Part shown: positions 26,277-33,072 of the stretch, piece after piece
How positions within the stretch are numbered: position 1 is the first letter of the stretch
How the letters are laid out: each line of letters begins with the position of its first letter
NCBI GenBank assembly: GCA_947176925.1
Contig: CAMWSN010000001.1
Coordinates: 1-52,941 of the forward strand
Length of the DNA: 52,941 nucleotides
Origin: an uncultured Porphyromonadaceae bacterium
GTDB taxonomy: Bacteria > Bacteroidota > Bacteroidia > Bacteroidales > Muribaculaceae
Direction of reading: 5' to 3'
Notes under the pieces: generated by a model
Database searches by the model: none
What the model was told of the DNA's origin: nothing
Seen by the model: the letters and a program-made list of their open reading frames with translations, nothing else
Position numbers and translations under genes: made by a program

Positions 26277-27104
26277 TTATTTTCTTGTAAGGGTTACAAT
26301 CATCGTGGTCAGCGATATGGCGATTGAGACAAACGAGGTCCAGAAGCTAACGCTTTTAAACGTGTTTTCATTGAGGGTTGACTGTCCGGCGCGAACCTCG
26401 TCAGGCTCAACGTAGATAACATCGTTTTGCTCAATGTAATAGGCCGGACTTTTCATGAAGTCGGTCGTACGCAGGTCCAGGAGATGAGTGGTGCGGTTTC
26501 CAGCCTTGTCTTCGCGGATAACCCAGACCTTGTCTCGGCGGCCGTGGATAGTCAGGTCTCCGGCCATGGATAAAGCCTCGAGAACCGTCAGGCGGTCATC
26601 GGTAATATTAAAGGTTCCGGGCTTGGCCACTTCGCCAAGGGCGGAGAAGGTCATGTTTGAGAAATTGACGGTGACATTGACCGTGCCGGGCTTGGCCATC
26701 TTGGCATCCACGACCCTTTGGGCCACGAGGTTAGCCACCTGCTGGCGCGTTAGTCCGGCCACGTGGACCGCCCCTAAATTAGGCATGTCGATGTCGCCCT
26801 TATCGTTGACCAGATATGGGAGGGTGATGCTGGTGGTGTAAGTGTTATTGAAGTCCGGACGACGTTGGCCCGCCATGAGCGAAAGCTTCTGGGAGGTCTC
26901 AAGATCATCACAGCTGACAAAAATCATCAATTCATCGCCGGGTTCTACCTTAATCTGAGAATGTTCAATTGAGGCCACTACCTCTTCGGGAGCGGCATTC
27001 TGGATATAGAGGACATTTTTCTCCGCTCCGCAACCGGTAAGAAGCAGAGTCATGGCAAATCCATAGATTAAGGTTTTAAGTTTCTTTATATCAGCGAATA
27101 ACAT
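26277..27104 (-). CDS. Wza-like polysaccharide export lipoprotein
   Basis: A 275-residue outer-membrane lipoprotein with lipobox LLLTGC (Cys at 25). A Poly_export domain (about 50-150: KVEPGDELMIFVS, LPYLVNDKGDIDMPNLG, VAGLTRQQVANLV) and one SLBB-like domain (FSALGEVAKPGTFNI, LTVLEALSMAGDLT) are visible, and a C-terminal hydrophobic segment (about 253-272) could span a membrane. It forms the exit channel for a capsule or exopolysaccharide with the Wzc-like kinase encoded three bases downstream. It is first in the operon, with a strong promoter and a palindrome in the leader. Confidence 0.92.
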   Translation of the reverse strand: MLFADIKKLKTLIYGFAMTLLLTGCGAEKNVLYIQNAAPEEVVASIEHSQIKVEPGDELMIFVSCDDLETSQKLSLMAGQRRPDFNNTYTTSITLPYLVNDKGDIDMPNLGAVHVAGLTRQQVANLVAQRVVDAKMAKPGTVNVTVNFSNMTFSALGEVAKPGTFNITDDRLTVLEALSMAGDLTIHGRRDKVWVIREDKAGNRTTHLLDLRTTDFMKSPAYYIEQNDVIYVEPDEVRAGQSTLNENTFKSVSFWTSFVSIAISLTTMIVTLTRK

Positions 27105-27137
27105 AATGTTTCTACGATGGTTTATTTATATGAGGAC

Positions 27138-27151
27138 CGCTATACATAGCG
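27138..27151. promoter_or_regulatory. palindrome in the leader of the polysaccharide operon, possible operator
   Basis: CGCTAT-AC-ATAGCG lies about 10 bases downstream of the -7 box, around the predicted transcription start. The two-base spacer makes a DNA-binding site more likely than a stable RNA hairpin. No regulator can be assigned. Confidence 0.4.
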
Positions 27152-27160
27152 ATTGCTCCG

Positions 27161-27192
27161 CAAAGTTAGGGGAATTTTTTGAAAAAATCAAA
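27161..27192 (-). promoter_or_regulatory. promoter of the Wza-Wzc-amidase-GT2 operon
   Basis: On the minus strand TTTG (27192-27189), a 20-base spacer and TAACTTTG (27168-27161) match the Bacteroidetes consensus exactly. The start would be near 27155, leaving a leader of about 50 bases. Confidence 0.85.
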
Positions 27193-27204
27193 TTTTTTTT
27201 GCGG

Positions 27205-27233
27205 TTTGAGGGTATTTTTCGGTATTAACTTTG
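27205..27233 (+). promoter_or_regulatory. promoter of the membrane protein-lysozyme pair
   Basis: TAACTTTG (27226-27233) is a perfect -7 box; TTTG at 27205-27208 is 17 bases upstream, a little short. Initiation would fall almost on the ATG at 27239, so the mRNA may be leaderless. Confidence 0.55.
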
Positions 27234-27238
27234 CGGCC

Positions 27239-27436
27239 ATGAAACAGAACAAACCTTCACCCAAGCATCAATTGGCCGCAGCAGTGGCGGTAACGGCCAT
27301 CGGATGCACTCTTTTAATTGCCGGATTTATCGTCTCCCCGTTCGGAGAGATCCATCAGAGCGTCCTGATCGGTTTCGGCGAGTGTTTAACCTTCGCAGGG
27401 TCGCTCCTGGGAATAGATTATCGTTATAAGCAATGA
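27239..27436 (+). CDS. small two-helix membrane protein (holin-like)
   Basis: A 65-residue protein starting at ATG 27239 (the longer frame from a TTG at 27179 would place codons over the promoter). Residues about 13-32 and 40-58 are hydrophobic and predicted to span the membrane, with a basic N-terminus (MKQNKPSPKHQ) and a short basic tail (DYRYKQ). The stop overlaps the start of the GH24 lysozyme gene as ATGA (27433-27436). A small two-helix membrane protein coupled to a lysozyme that lacks a signal peptide is the arrangement of a phage holin-endolysin cassette. There is no sequence signature to prove holin function, so this rests on size, topology and context. Confidence 0.65.
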   Translation: MKQNKPSPKHQLAAAVAVTAIGCTLLIAGFIVSPFGEIHQSVLIGFGECLTFAGSLLGIDYRYKQ

Positions 27437-27849
27437 AACAGTTGAAGAAGTTGATCAAGGAGTTTGAGGGCCTCTGTCTGGAGGCTTATCGCTGTCCGGC
27501 AGGAGTATGGACCATCGGCTGGGGCCATACCCTCGGAGTCACCCCCGGCCGGAAAATCACGGTTGAGGAGGCGGAGCGCCTGCTTGACGAGGACCTAAAG
27601 CCGATATTGGCCACTCTGCCGCCGGGACTCAATGAGAATCAGCAGGCGGCATTGGCGAGTCTTTGTTACAACATCGGGACCGGGGCCTTCATGAAGTCGA
27701 CGATTCGCCGACTGGTTTGCGCCAACCCTGAAGATCCGCGAATCCCGGATGAGTTCCTGCGCTGGAGGTTTGCCGGAGGACGCGAACTGCCCGGCCTGGT
27801 CCGTCGCCGAAAAAAAGAGGCCGCGATCTATGTCGGAGCCCCCTTCTGA
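27433..27849 (+). CDS. GH24 lysozyme (T4/P22-type endolysin)
   Basis: A 138-residue protein of typical size for this family. The catalytic pattern Glu-8x-(Asp/Cys)-5x-Thr is present as Glu12, Cys21 and Thr27 (FEGLCLEAYRC, then GVWTIGWGHT). LASLCYNIGTGAF and the LPGLVRRRKKEAAIY end are also family-typical. It hydrolyses the MurNAc-GlcNAc bond of peptidoglycan. There is no signal peptide, so it needs a membrane pore or another route to reach the wall, consistent with the holin-like protein encoded upstream. No other phage genes surround it. Whether it is a domesticated remnant or a functional lysis, release or wall-remodelling pair for the adjoining polysaccharide locus cannot be decided here. 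Confidence 0.93.
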   Translation: MKQLKKLIKEFEGLCLEAYRCPAGVWTIGWGHTLGVTPGRKITVEEAERLLDEDLKPILATLPPGLNENQQAALASLCYNIGTGAFMKSTIRRLVCANPEDPRIPDEFLRWRFAGGRELPGLVRRRKKEAAIYVGAPF

Positions 27850-27856
27850 ATTGAAA

Positions 27857-27887
27857 GAAAGGTCGGGGCCCGAAGCCTCGACCTTTC
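27857..27887. terminator. hairpin between convergent lysozyme and LRR genes
   Basis: GAAAGGTCGGGG (27857-27868) pairs with CCTCGACCTTTC (27876-27887), 12 pairs including one wobble, with a 7-base loop. It lies just after the lysozyme stop and before the LRR gene stop on the other strand. T-runs are poor on both sides, so termination may be partial. Confidence 0.65.
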
Positions 27888-27930
27888 GTCGCATTTGCGG
27901 AATCTATATTAACTTAATTCAACCTCGAAG

Positions 27931-28992
27931 TTAGTAGTTCCACTGGCAGGCAACCTGCTGGAGTTCGTTTGAACCGGCGGTGCGGAAATCGGTAATCTGA
28001 TTGTAGCGGCAGTTTACGTAGCGCAGAGCGTCGTCAAAGGTAAGAGAGAGGACTTGCAGCTGGTTGTTGTTGCAGATTACGCGCTGCAGGAAGTTGAAGT
28101 TATCGAGGTAGAGCTCGGTAAGGTCATTGTAGGAGCAGTCAACGTATTGGAGCTGAGGAGCATCTGCAATCTGCAGGGAAGTAAGGTCATTGTAGGAGCA
28201 AACAACGTCGATCAAGGTCGGGCAGTCGCGAATCACGAGAGTCTTCATCTGGTTGTCAGAGCAGAGGAGGGTACCGAGTGAGGGCAGACCGCTGATGACT
28301 AAGGTTGACATGTCGTTGCTGTCAATGTTGATGTTTGCAAGGGAGGTGACGCCTTCAAGGGTCAGCGAGGTCAGCTTGTTGTAACCGGCATAGAGGTTCT
28401 TAAGTCCGGTGCAGCCGGCAACGTCGAGGTTTTCCAGGTGGTTACCCTGAACGTTGAGGGTCTTGAGCTGAGTGGAGTTGGCGACGCTGAAGTCTACGAA
28501 GTAGTTATTGCTGGCGTCGATGTATTCGAGCAGAGGAGTGGCGGTAACATCAATGTCGGTCAGACGGTTACGATAGATGTTGAGCTTGCGGAGGTTCTGA
28601 CAGCCGTCAAATGATGCGGAGGTCAGCTGATTGCGGTAAGCGTTAACCTGCTGGAGGTTGGTGGCGCCGTCAACGTCTACGCCGGTGAGTTTGTTGCGGG
28701 AAACGTCGAGAGTGGTCAGGGCCTTGAAGTTTTCGGCGGTAAACTGGCCGGCGAGCTTCTTGTCGTTCCACTTGATTGCGGTGACGTGGCCGTTTTCAAT
28801 CGTTACGCCTTCCCAGGTTGCGGGGGCTTTTACATTGGTGATTTTGAGCACTTCTGCGTTGGTCTTGCCTGCTTCAGCTGAGGGCTGAGCCAAGAAAGTA
28901 GAAAGTTGCTTAAACTCGTTTTTGTCGATGTTTTGTGCGAAGGTGGTCATGCTTCCGAGGAGGACAGCAGCCATTAACAGAGCCTTTTTCAT
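27931..28992 (-). CDS. secreted leucine-rich-repeat protein
   Basis: A 353-residue exported protein with signal peptide (MKKALLMAAVLLGSMTTFA). From about residue 85 to the end there are some twelve repeats of 20-23 residues with the pattern L..L.(C/V/I)..N.L..L.(V/I).., for example TLDVSRNKLTGVDV, KLNIYRNRLTDIDV and YVDCSYNDLTELYL. These should stack into a solenoid used for binding. Residues 20-80 form a short cap. The protein stops at CQWNY directly after a repeat, with no obvious C-terminal cap, lipobox or sorting tail, so its final location (periplasm or released) is unclear. It is monocistronic. The ligand cannot be predicted. Confidence 0.85.
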   Translation of the reverse strand: MKKALLMAAVLLGSMTTFAQNIDKNEFKQLSTFLAQPSAEAGKTNAEVLKITNVKAPATWEGVTIENGHVTAIKWNDKKLAGQFTAENFKALTTLDVSRNKLTGVDVDGATNLQQVNAYRNQLTSASFDGCQNLRKLNIYRNRLTDIDVTATPLLEYIDASNNYFVDFSVANSTQLKTLNVQGNHLENLDVAGCTGLKNLYAGYNKLTSLTLEGVTSLANINIDSNDMSTLVISGLPSLGTLLCSDNQMKTLVIRDCPTLIDVVCSYNDLTSLQIADAPQLQYVDCSYNDLTELYLDNFNFLQRVICNNNQLQVLSLTFDDALRYVNCRYNQITDFRTAGSNELQQVACQWNY

Positions 28993-29121
28993 AATAGTAA
29001 TAAAATAGTTGAAGTTAAGTTATTAAGTTGATTTTTTGTTTTGTTTCAAGTTTCGTTTGTAAGCTTGTTACGTCTTTAGAACACGCCCCGGGGTAAAAAG
29101 GTTCACTCGGTTTGAAAAAAA

Positions 29122-29153
29122 TTTCAAAATTTTTTAAATTTTTTCTAACTTTG
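29122..29153 (+). promoter_or_regulatory. promoter of cysE-cysK
   Basis: TAACTTTG (29146-29153) is a perfect -7 box. TTTC (29122-29125) lies 20 bases upstream as a near match to TTTG. The leader would be about 70 bases. The rest of 28993-29121 is AT-rich with no further recognisable element. Confidence 0.65.
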
Positions 29154-29230
29154 CGAACAATTAGGCCCCTTTACACCTTATATAATAGAAAAGAAAATCA
29201 TCACTAACCCCATAAAGATTCATAGAAAGC

Positions 29231-30067
29231 ATGGATGAAGGAATCCTCAAGATCATAAACTCGGAGGCAAGACTGCTCCGAAGCAACAATCCCGCCGCCA
29301 AGGGCTCCCTGCCCCAGCGCCATAAGGTCCAGGAGATGATGAACGTCATCTGGGACACGGTATTCTACACGGACTTCCACCCGTTTCACCATGAAGAGGA
29401 CGCCATTCGCCTCGGCCTGCTCCAGATTTTCACGGAGCTGACCATCGAGCTGGAGATTATTCATGAATCCTTCGGCTGCGGACTCTACGAACCGCGCGAG
29501 GCCTCAAAGCGCTTTATCGCCGAAATTCATAACCTCAAGGAAAAAATCCTTACCGACGTCCGGGCCGTAATCAGCAAGGACCCCGCAGCAAGTTGCCCCC
29601 TTGAGGTCATAGCCTCCTATCCCTCAATCAAGGCAATACTCTATTATCGGGTCGCCCGAACCCTCTATGAGATGCGGATTCCGGTGCTCCCGCGCATGAT
29701 TACCGAGTTGGCCCACTCAGCCACCGGAATAGACATCCACCCCGGAGCATCCATCGGCCGCTACTTCGCCATAGACCACGGAACCGGAGTCGTCATCGGC
29801 GAAACCTGCATCATCGGCGAGCACGTAACCCTCTATCAGGGCGTGACCCTCGGCGCCAAAGCCTTCTCCTACGACGAATCGGGCCGACCCATGGCCATCG
29901 AGCGCCACCCGATTATTGAAGATAACGTGACCATCTACTCCAATGCCAGCATCCTGGGCCGAATCACCGTGGGCCACGACAGCATCATCGGCGGCAACAT
30001 CTGGCTGACCCATTCCGTTGAACCTTATTCGAAAATCACACAAAACCCCGTCAAATATGAAAGCTGA
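29231..30067 (+). CDS. cysE: serine O-acetyltransferase
   Basis: A 278-residue enzyme transferring acetyl from acetyl-CoA to L-serine, the first step of cysteine synthesis. The C-terminal half is a left-handed hexapeptide beta-helix: GIDIHPGASIGRYFAIDHG holds the Asp168 and His183 that correspond to the catalytic Asp/His of known CysE, followed by GVVIGET and GEHVTLYQGVTLGAK. The N-terminal 150 residues are helical and longer than in the shortest CysE forms. It overlaps cysK by 11 bases (30057-30067), so the two are co-translated and the products may form the cysteine synthase complex. No T-box or other cysteine riboswitch was recognised in the leader. Confidence 0.95.
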   Translation: MDEGILKIINSEARLLRSNNPAAKGSLPQRHKVQEMMNVIWDTVFYTDFHPFHHEEDAIRLGLLQIFTELTIELEIIHESFGCGLYEPREASKRFIAEIHNLKEKILTDVRAVISKDPAASCPLEVIASYPSIKAILYYRVARTLYEMRIPVLPRMITELAHSATGIDIHPGASIGRYFAIDHGTGVVIGETCIIGEHVTLYQGVTLGAKAFSYDESGRPMAIERHPIIEDNVTIYSNASILGRITVGHDSIIGGNIWLTHSVEPYSKITQNPVKYES

Positions 30068-30980
30068 AAACTCTTTGGAACTCATCGGGAATACCCCCCT
30101 GCTTGAACTCTCTAAACTCGCCGCCGCCCTCGGCATCAATGCCAAGGTCCTGGCAAAGTTGGAAATGAACAATCCCGGCAAAAGCGTCAAGGACCGCGCC
30201 GCCTTGGCCATGATTGACTCCGCCGAGCGCTCCGGGCTCCTCAGCCCCGGGGCCGTAATCGTCGAGCCAACGAGCGGAAACACCGGCATCGGCCTGGCCT
30301 GGATCGGCCGCGCTAAGGGCTATCGGGTAATCCTCACCATGCCTGACACCATGAGCCTGGAGCGCCGACAGCTCCTGCAGGCCTATGGCGCCGAACTGGT
30401 CCTCACTCCCGGCAGCGAGGGCATGGCCGGCGCGGTCAAGCGCGCCGAAGAAATCTGCGCCGCGACTCCCGGAGCCATAATCCTCGGGCAGTTTGACAAC
30501 CCCGCAAATCCGCGAATCCATGAGCTGACCACCGCCCCGGAAATTCTTCGTGACACCAACTGTGACGTCGACATCTTCATTGCCGGAGTAGGCACCGGAG
30601 GCACTGTTACCGGCACCGGGCGCGGACTCAAAACCGTGAAGCCCTCGGTGGAAGTCATCGCCGTAGAACCCGACGCATCGCCGATTCTTAGCGGAGGCAA
30701 ACCCGGGCCCCACAAAATTCAGGGCATCGGCGCCAACTTCATCCCCGGGAACTTCGACCCGAAGGTTGTTGACCGCATCGACCGCGTCACCGACGACGAA
30801 GCCATCCGCTTCACCCGCCTGCTGGCCGAGACCGAAGGAATCCTTGCCGGCATCTCCTCCGGCGCCGCACTCGCCGCCGCCTTCCGCGAAGCCCAAAAAC
30901 CGGAAAACGCCGACAAAACCATCGTCGCCCTCCTCCCCGACTCCGGCGAACGCTACCTCTCCACCGGCATCTTCGCCTAA
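30057..30980 (+). CDS. cysK: cysteine synthase (O-acetylserine sulfhydrylase)
   Basis: A 307-residue PLP enzyme making cysteine from O-acetylserine and sulfide. The start is ATG 30057 (MKAENSLELIGNTP); the frame upstream to 30018 lies inside cysE and lacks family residues. The PLP lysine is Lys45 in GKSVKDR; the substrate loop is TSGNTG (72-77) and the phosphate-binding loop is GTGGTVTGTG. The NTPLLEL start and a PDSGERYLSTGIF end are typical of CysK. It overlaps cysE. Downstream lies a hairpin-rich 430-base region with the structured RNA. Sulfate reduction genes are not in the window, though a SulP transporter is 4 kb away. Confidence 0.96.
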   Translation: MKAENSLELIGNTPLLELSKLAAALGINAKVLAKLEMNNPGKSVKDRAALAMIDSAERSGLLSPGAVIVEPTSGNTGIGLAWIGRAKGYRVILTMPDTMSLERRQLLQAYGAELVLTPGSEGMAGAVKRAEEICAATPGAIILGQFDNPANPRIHELTTAPEILRDTNCDVDIFIAGVGTGGTVTGTGRGLKTVKPSVEVIAVEPDASPILSGGKPGPHKIQGIGANFIPGNFDPKVVDRIDRVTDDEAIRFTRLLAETEGILAGISSGAALAAAFREAQKPENADKTIVALLPDSGERYLSTGIFA

Positions 30981-31002
30981 TCCCCCGCCCACCCTGCTCT
31001 TC

Positions 31003-31050
31003 CGCTCTCGTTATTCTTACTTTTGTAGAATAAATTGCTAAAAGAGAGCG
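31003..31050 (+). terminator. interrupted hairpin at the 3' end of cysK
   Basis: CGCTCTC (31003-31009) pairs with GAGAGCG (31044-31050), with an inner TTATTCT/AGAATAA stem (31011-31017/31027-31033). A T-run (31063-31067) lies some 12 bases beyond, so it is not a canonical terminator. The right arm can also pair with GACGCTCT at 31188-31195 inside the downstream RNA. Confidence 0.45.
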
Positions 31051-31070
31051 TCAATCTCAAAATTTTTGCT

Positions 31071-31078
31071 TAACTTTG
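31071..31078 (+). promoter_or_regulatory. -7 element for the structured RNA
   Basis: TAACTTTG is a perfect TAnnTTTG box. No good -33 TTTG occurs about 20 bases upstream; that position is occupied by the left arm of an inverted repeat. Initiation is expected near 31084, just before the folded region. Confidence 0.6.
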
Positions 31079-31083
31079 CGCTG

Positions 31084-31365
31084 TCCGATAGGGGAGAAAT
31101 CCTGTTGGATAAGAAAAGTGTCGAGCTTTCTTTCTCAGTTACATCGAACCGCCAATTCAAACAACAGACTGGGACGAAGTGAGATTAGACGCTCTTTCTG
31201 TATTGTGTAGCATCTGCTGATGCGGCCTTAGCTGTCGCATCATGACATACACAATCCGGAGGGGCAGTTTATTCTACCCTCGTATATCATCCAGTCTGTA
31301 GGCCTTGGCGGGCCTGATGTAACTATGATAGAGGTACGATGAATTCCCCTCTTTTCTTGTATCAA
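31084..31365 (+). ncRNA. structured non-coding RNA, 6S RNA-like fold
   Basis: No protein gene fits 30981-31410. The region forms a series of nested stems by eye: 31111-31118/31351-31358 (AAGAAAAG/CTTTTCTT), 31137-31145/31316-31324 (AGTTACATC/GATGTAACT), 31149-31155/31305-31311 (CCGCCAA/TTGGCGG), 31164-31172/31291-31299 (ACAGACTGG/CCAGTCTGT). A central bubble follows (31173-31201 and 31256-31290) with a small hairpin on its 3' side (GAGGG 31259-31263 / CCCTC 31277-31281). The apical arm has 31202-31209/31248-31255 (ATTGTGTA/TACACAAT) and 31218-31224/31236-31242 (TGATGCG/CGCATCA). A long interrupted closing stem, a large single-stranded bubble with a 3'-side hairpin and an apical stem are the architecture of 6S RNA, the RNA-polymerase decoy. 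tmRNA, RNase P and SRP RNA signatures were not found. No terminator separates it from the gene at 31411, so a very long structured leader is the alternative. Ends are estimates. Confidence 0.6.
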
Positions 31366-31410
31366 ACCAAACCGCCGAATTAGGGAATCAAGAGGCACCA
31401 ACCAATCATT

Positions 31411-32565
31411 ATGGATAAAATCATTCAAAAAATCAATGAATTGAGCCTCCGTAAATGGGCTTTAATCGCCATTGGCTTGTCGCTCTTAGCAACCGTTGGT
31501 ATTTTGACGTTAAAAAGCTTTGCGGCTTTTCGTATGAACGTCGTCTTCGGTCAATTATCTACCTTGGTCTTACTATCATCACTATCAGTTTATGCGCTCA
31601 AAGATGTCAACAAAGCCAAGACATTGATTATAATCGCATTTGCAAGTTTTTTAATCTCAATGTATGGTATGTATGATGCGTTCAATGACAATGAATGGAT
31701 AGTAAACTGGAAATATGCACATTACGAAGAAATATTAGACCACTATATTAATACAATCCCTGCATTTTTGATGATCCAGAATCTCATCATTGCCGTAGGA
31801 TTTTTTATAGGAGTATCAAACGTTAAAAAACAATACAAAACCCTGTGGTGGATTTTTACATGCGTATTTGTGCTTTCATTCCTCAATGTGTTTCTGTACT
31901 CGACTGAGGTATCCAGTGATACTGACTATGCACGCTTAAACATTATTATCTCTGTACTTCAACTAATTAGCTTAATTATTCTATTTGTTATTGGCGGTAA
32001 AGCCAACAGCAATGACACAGAAAGCGTCCAAGATGATGTCAAGAACGACACTCCTCCGAACATTTCAATTGCATCCAAATCAGAAGCACTCTTTGGACTC
32101 AAAGAATTATTGGACGCTAACATCTTGACCCAGCAAGAGTTTGAAGACGAAAAAGCGAAAGTCCTCGCCGGCAAAAGCGTATCAATGCAAAAGATGAATG
32201 AATTGAAAGAGATGAAGAAGTTGCTTGATGCGGGTATAATCAACCAGTCTGATTTTGAGGCTCAAAAATCGCTTACTCTTTCCACTGCTGTAAATGTACC
32301 TACGGCGATTGTCGAGAGTTCTACGGAAGATTCTACCGAATCTGACAAAAAATGGAGCGATAGTCAGACCTGGTTATACGTCGGCGCTATAACCATAGTA
32401 GTCGTCCTGTTAATCTTCCTTTTCTCCTCCGATAAGGACGAACCCTCGTACCACAGCAGCTACGACTACAATACACCTGTTGAGCAGACAGCAGAGCCGG
32501 CGCAATGCGAGGAAGTAGGGCCCGAAGATGATTATCCGACGAGTGATTATTACTATGGATATTGA
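31411..32565 (+). CDS. multi-spanning membrane protein with two SHOCT-like motifs
   Basis: A 384-residue protein. Six hydrophobic segments lie at about 15-34, 47-64, 69-88, 116-135, 145-164 and 177-196, and a seventh at 321-339. Between the sixth and seventh, in a soluble stretch, are two SHOCT-like short helical units: ALFGLKELLDANILTQQEF (226-244) and MKKLLDAGIINQSDFEAQK (268-286). The C-terminus is acidic and Tyr-rich. SHOCT units are found at the ends of many membrane or nuclease-like proteins and are thought to mediate oligomerisation; the function here is unknown. Composition is more AT-rich than the flanking cysK and SulP genes. It is followed by two small exported proteins on the same strand with short gaps. 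Confidence 0.7.
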   Translation: MDKIIQKINELSLRKWALIAIGLSLLATVGILTLKSFAAFRMNVVFGQLSTLVLLSSLSVYALKDVNKAKTLIIIAFASFLISMYGMYDAFNDNEWIVNWKYAHYEEILDHYINTIPAFLMIQNLIIAVGFFIGVSNVKKQYKTLWWIFTCVFVLSFLNVFLYSTEVSSDTDYARLNIIISVLQLISLIILFVIGGKANSNDTESVQDDVKNDTPPNISIASKSEALFGLKELLDANILTQQEFEDEKAKVLAGKSVSMQKMNELKEMKKLLDAGIINQSDFEAQKSLTLSTAVNVPTAIVESSTEDSTESDKKWSDSQTWLYVGAITIVVVLLIFLFSSDKDEPSYHSSYDYNTPVEQTAEPAQCEEVGPEDDYPTSDYYYGY

Positions 32566-32601
32566 TTGATATCAGATAGATTCCTTAACCAAACTAAATA
32601 A

Positions 32602-33057
32602 ATGATGAAAAAAGTATTTTATTTTATTGTGGCAGCTTTTGTTGCCTTGGGTCTCGCCTCCTGCTCCAAGGAGAAGAAGGAAGAAGGGCCCCAAAAATGG
32701 GAGTACAAAACACTCATTGTGTATACGTATTCTGTCTCTGACTATTTTAATCCTATTATCTTTTATCCTAAGGATAGATTAGACGAACTCGGCACCGAAG
32801 GTTGGGAGCTTGTTAATGTCTATACGACAATCGAAACGGCTCACCCCAACTTTGGCGATGCAAAGTATGTTACCGGTTTGCAGCCCAATACTCGTGACAA
32901 CTCGGTAAACTACGTCTTTAAGCGCCCCGTGATGAAAGGAAACGCTGATACTGAAAGCGTTGAGACTATCTCCTCCGGCGTAGCGCTTGGATATGAAGAA
33001 CCCGCCGAGGGAGACCAAGCCCCAGCTGTAGGTGAAGCTGTTGCTGCCGATGAATAA
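32602..33057 (+). CDS. small lipoprotein with DUF4177-like core
   Basis: A 151-residue lipoprotein. The signal peptide MMKKVFYFIVAAFVALGLASC ends in a lipobox with Cys at residue 21, followed by a lysine/glutamate-rich linker (SKEKKEEGP). The core WEYKTLIVY, then LDELGTEGWELVNVYT, then YVFKRPV follows the strand-helix-strand pattern of DUF4177. The C-terminal 35 residues are acidic and low in complexity. It sits 36 bases after the SHOCT membrane protein and 15 bases before the next exported protein, so the three probably form a transcription unit. No catalytic residues are evident and the role is unknown. Confidence 0.7.
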   Translation: MMKKVFYFIVAAFVALGLASCSKEKKEEGPQKWEYKTLIVYTYSVSDYFNPIIFYPKDRLDELGTEGWELVNVYTTIETAHPNFGDAKYVTGLQPNTRDNSVNYVFKRPVMKGNADTESVETISSGVALGYEEPAEGDQAPAVGEAVAADE

Positions 33058-33072
33058 TTCAATCTTACGCTG

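Noticed and set aside
27239-27849. Prophage
   Set aside because: Only two lysis-like genes are present; no integrase, terminase, capsid or tail genes and no att repeats were found nearby.
30051-30992. 313-codon open frame antisense to cysE/cysK
   Set aside because: It is Gly-rich and low in complexity, mirrors the codon bias of cysK on the other strand and shows no family motif; a shadow of a strongly coding strand.
31045-31195. Invertible promoter (phase-variation switch) flanked by the inverted repeat
   Set aside because: Arms have a bulge, the right arm lies inside the structured RNA and no invertase gene is seen; RNA pairing explains the repeat better.
31084-31365. tmRNA, RNase P RNA or SRP RNA
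   Set aside because: The tRNA-like ends and tag frame of tmRNA, the conserved GAGGAAAGTCC-type block of RNase P and the GGAAGCAGCC-type SRP loop are not present.
31240-31428. 62-codon minus-strand frame in the structured RNA region
   Set aside because: No start context or family signature, and it covers the apical stem of the RNA fold.
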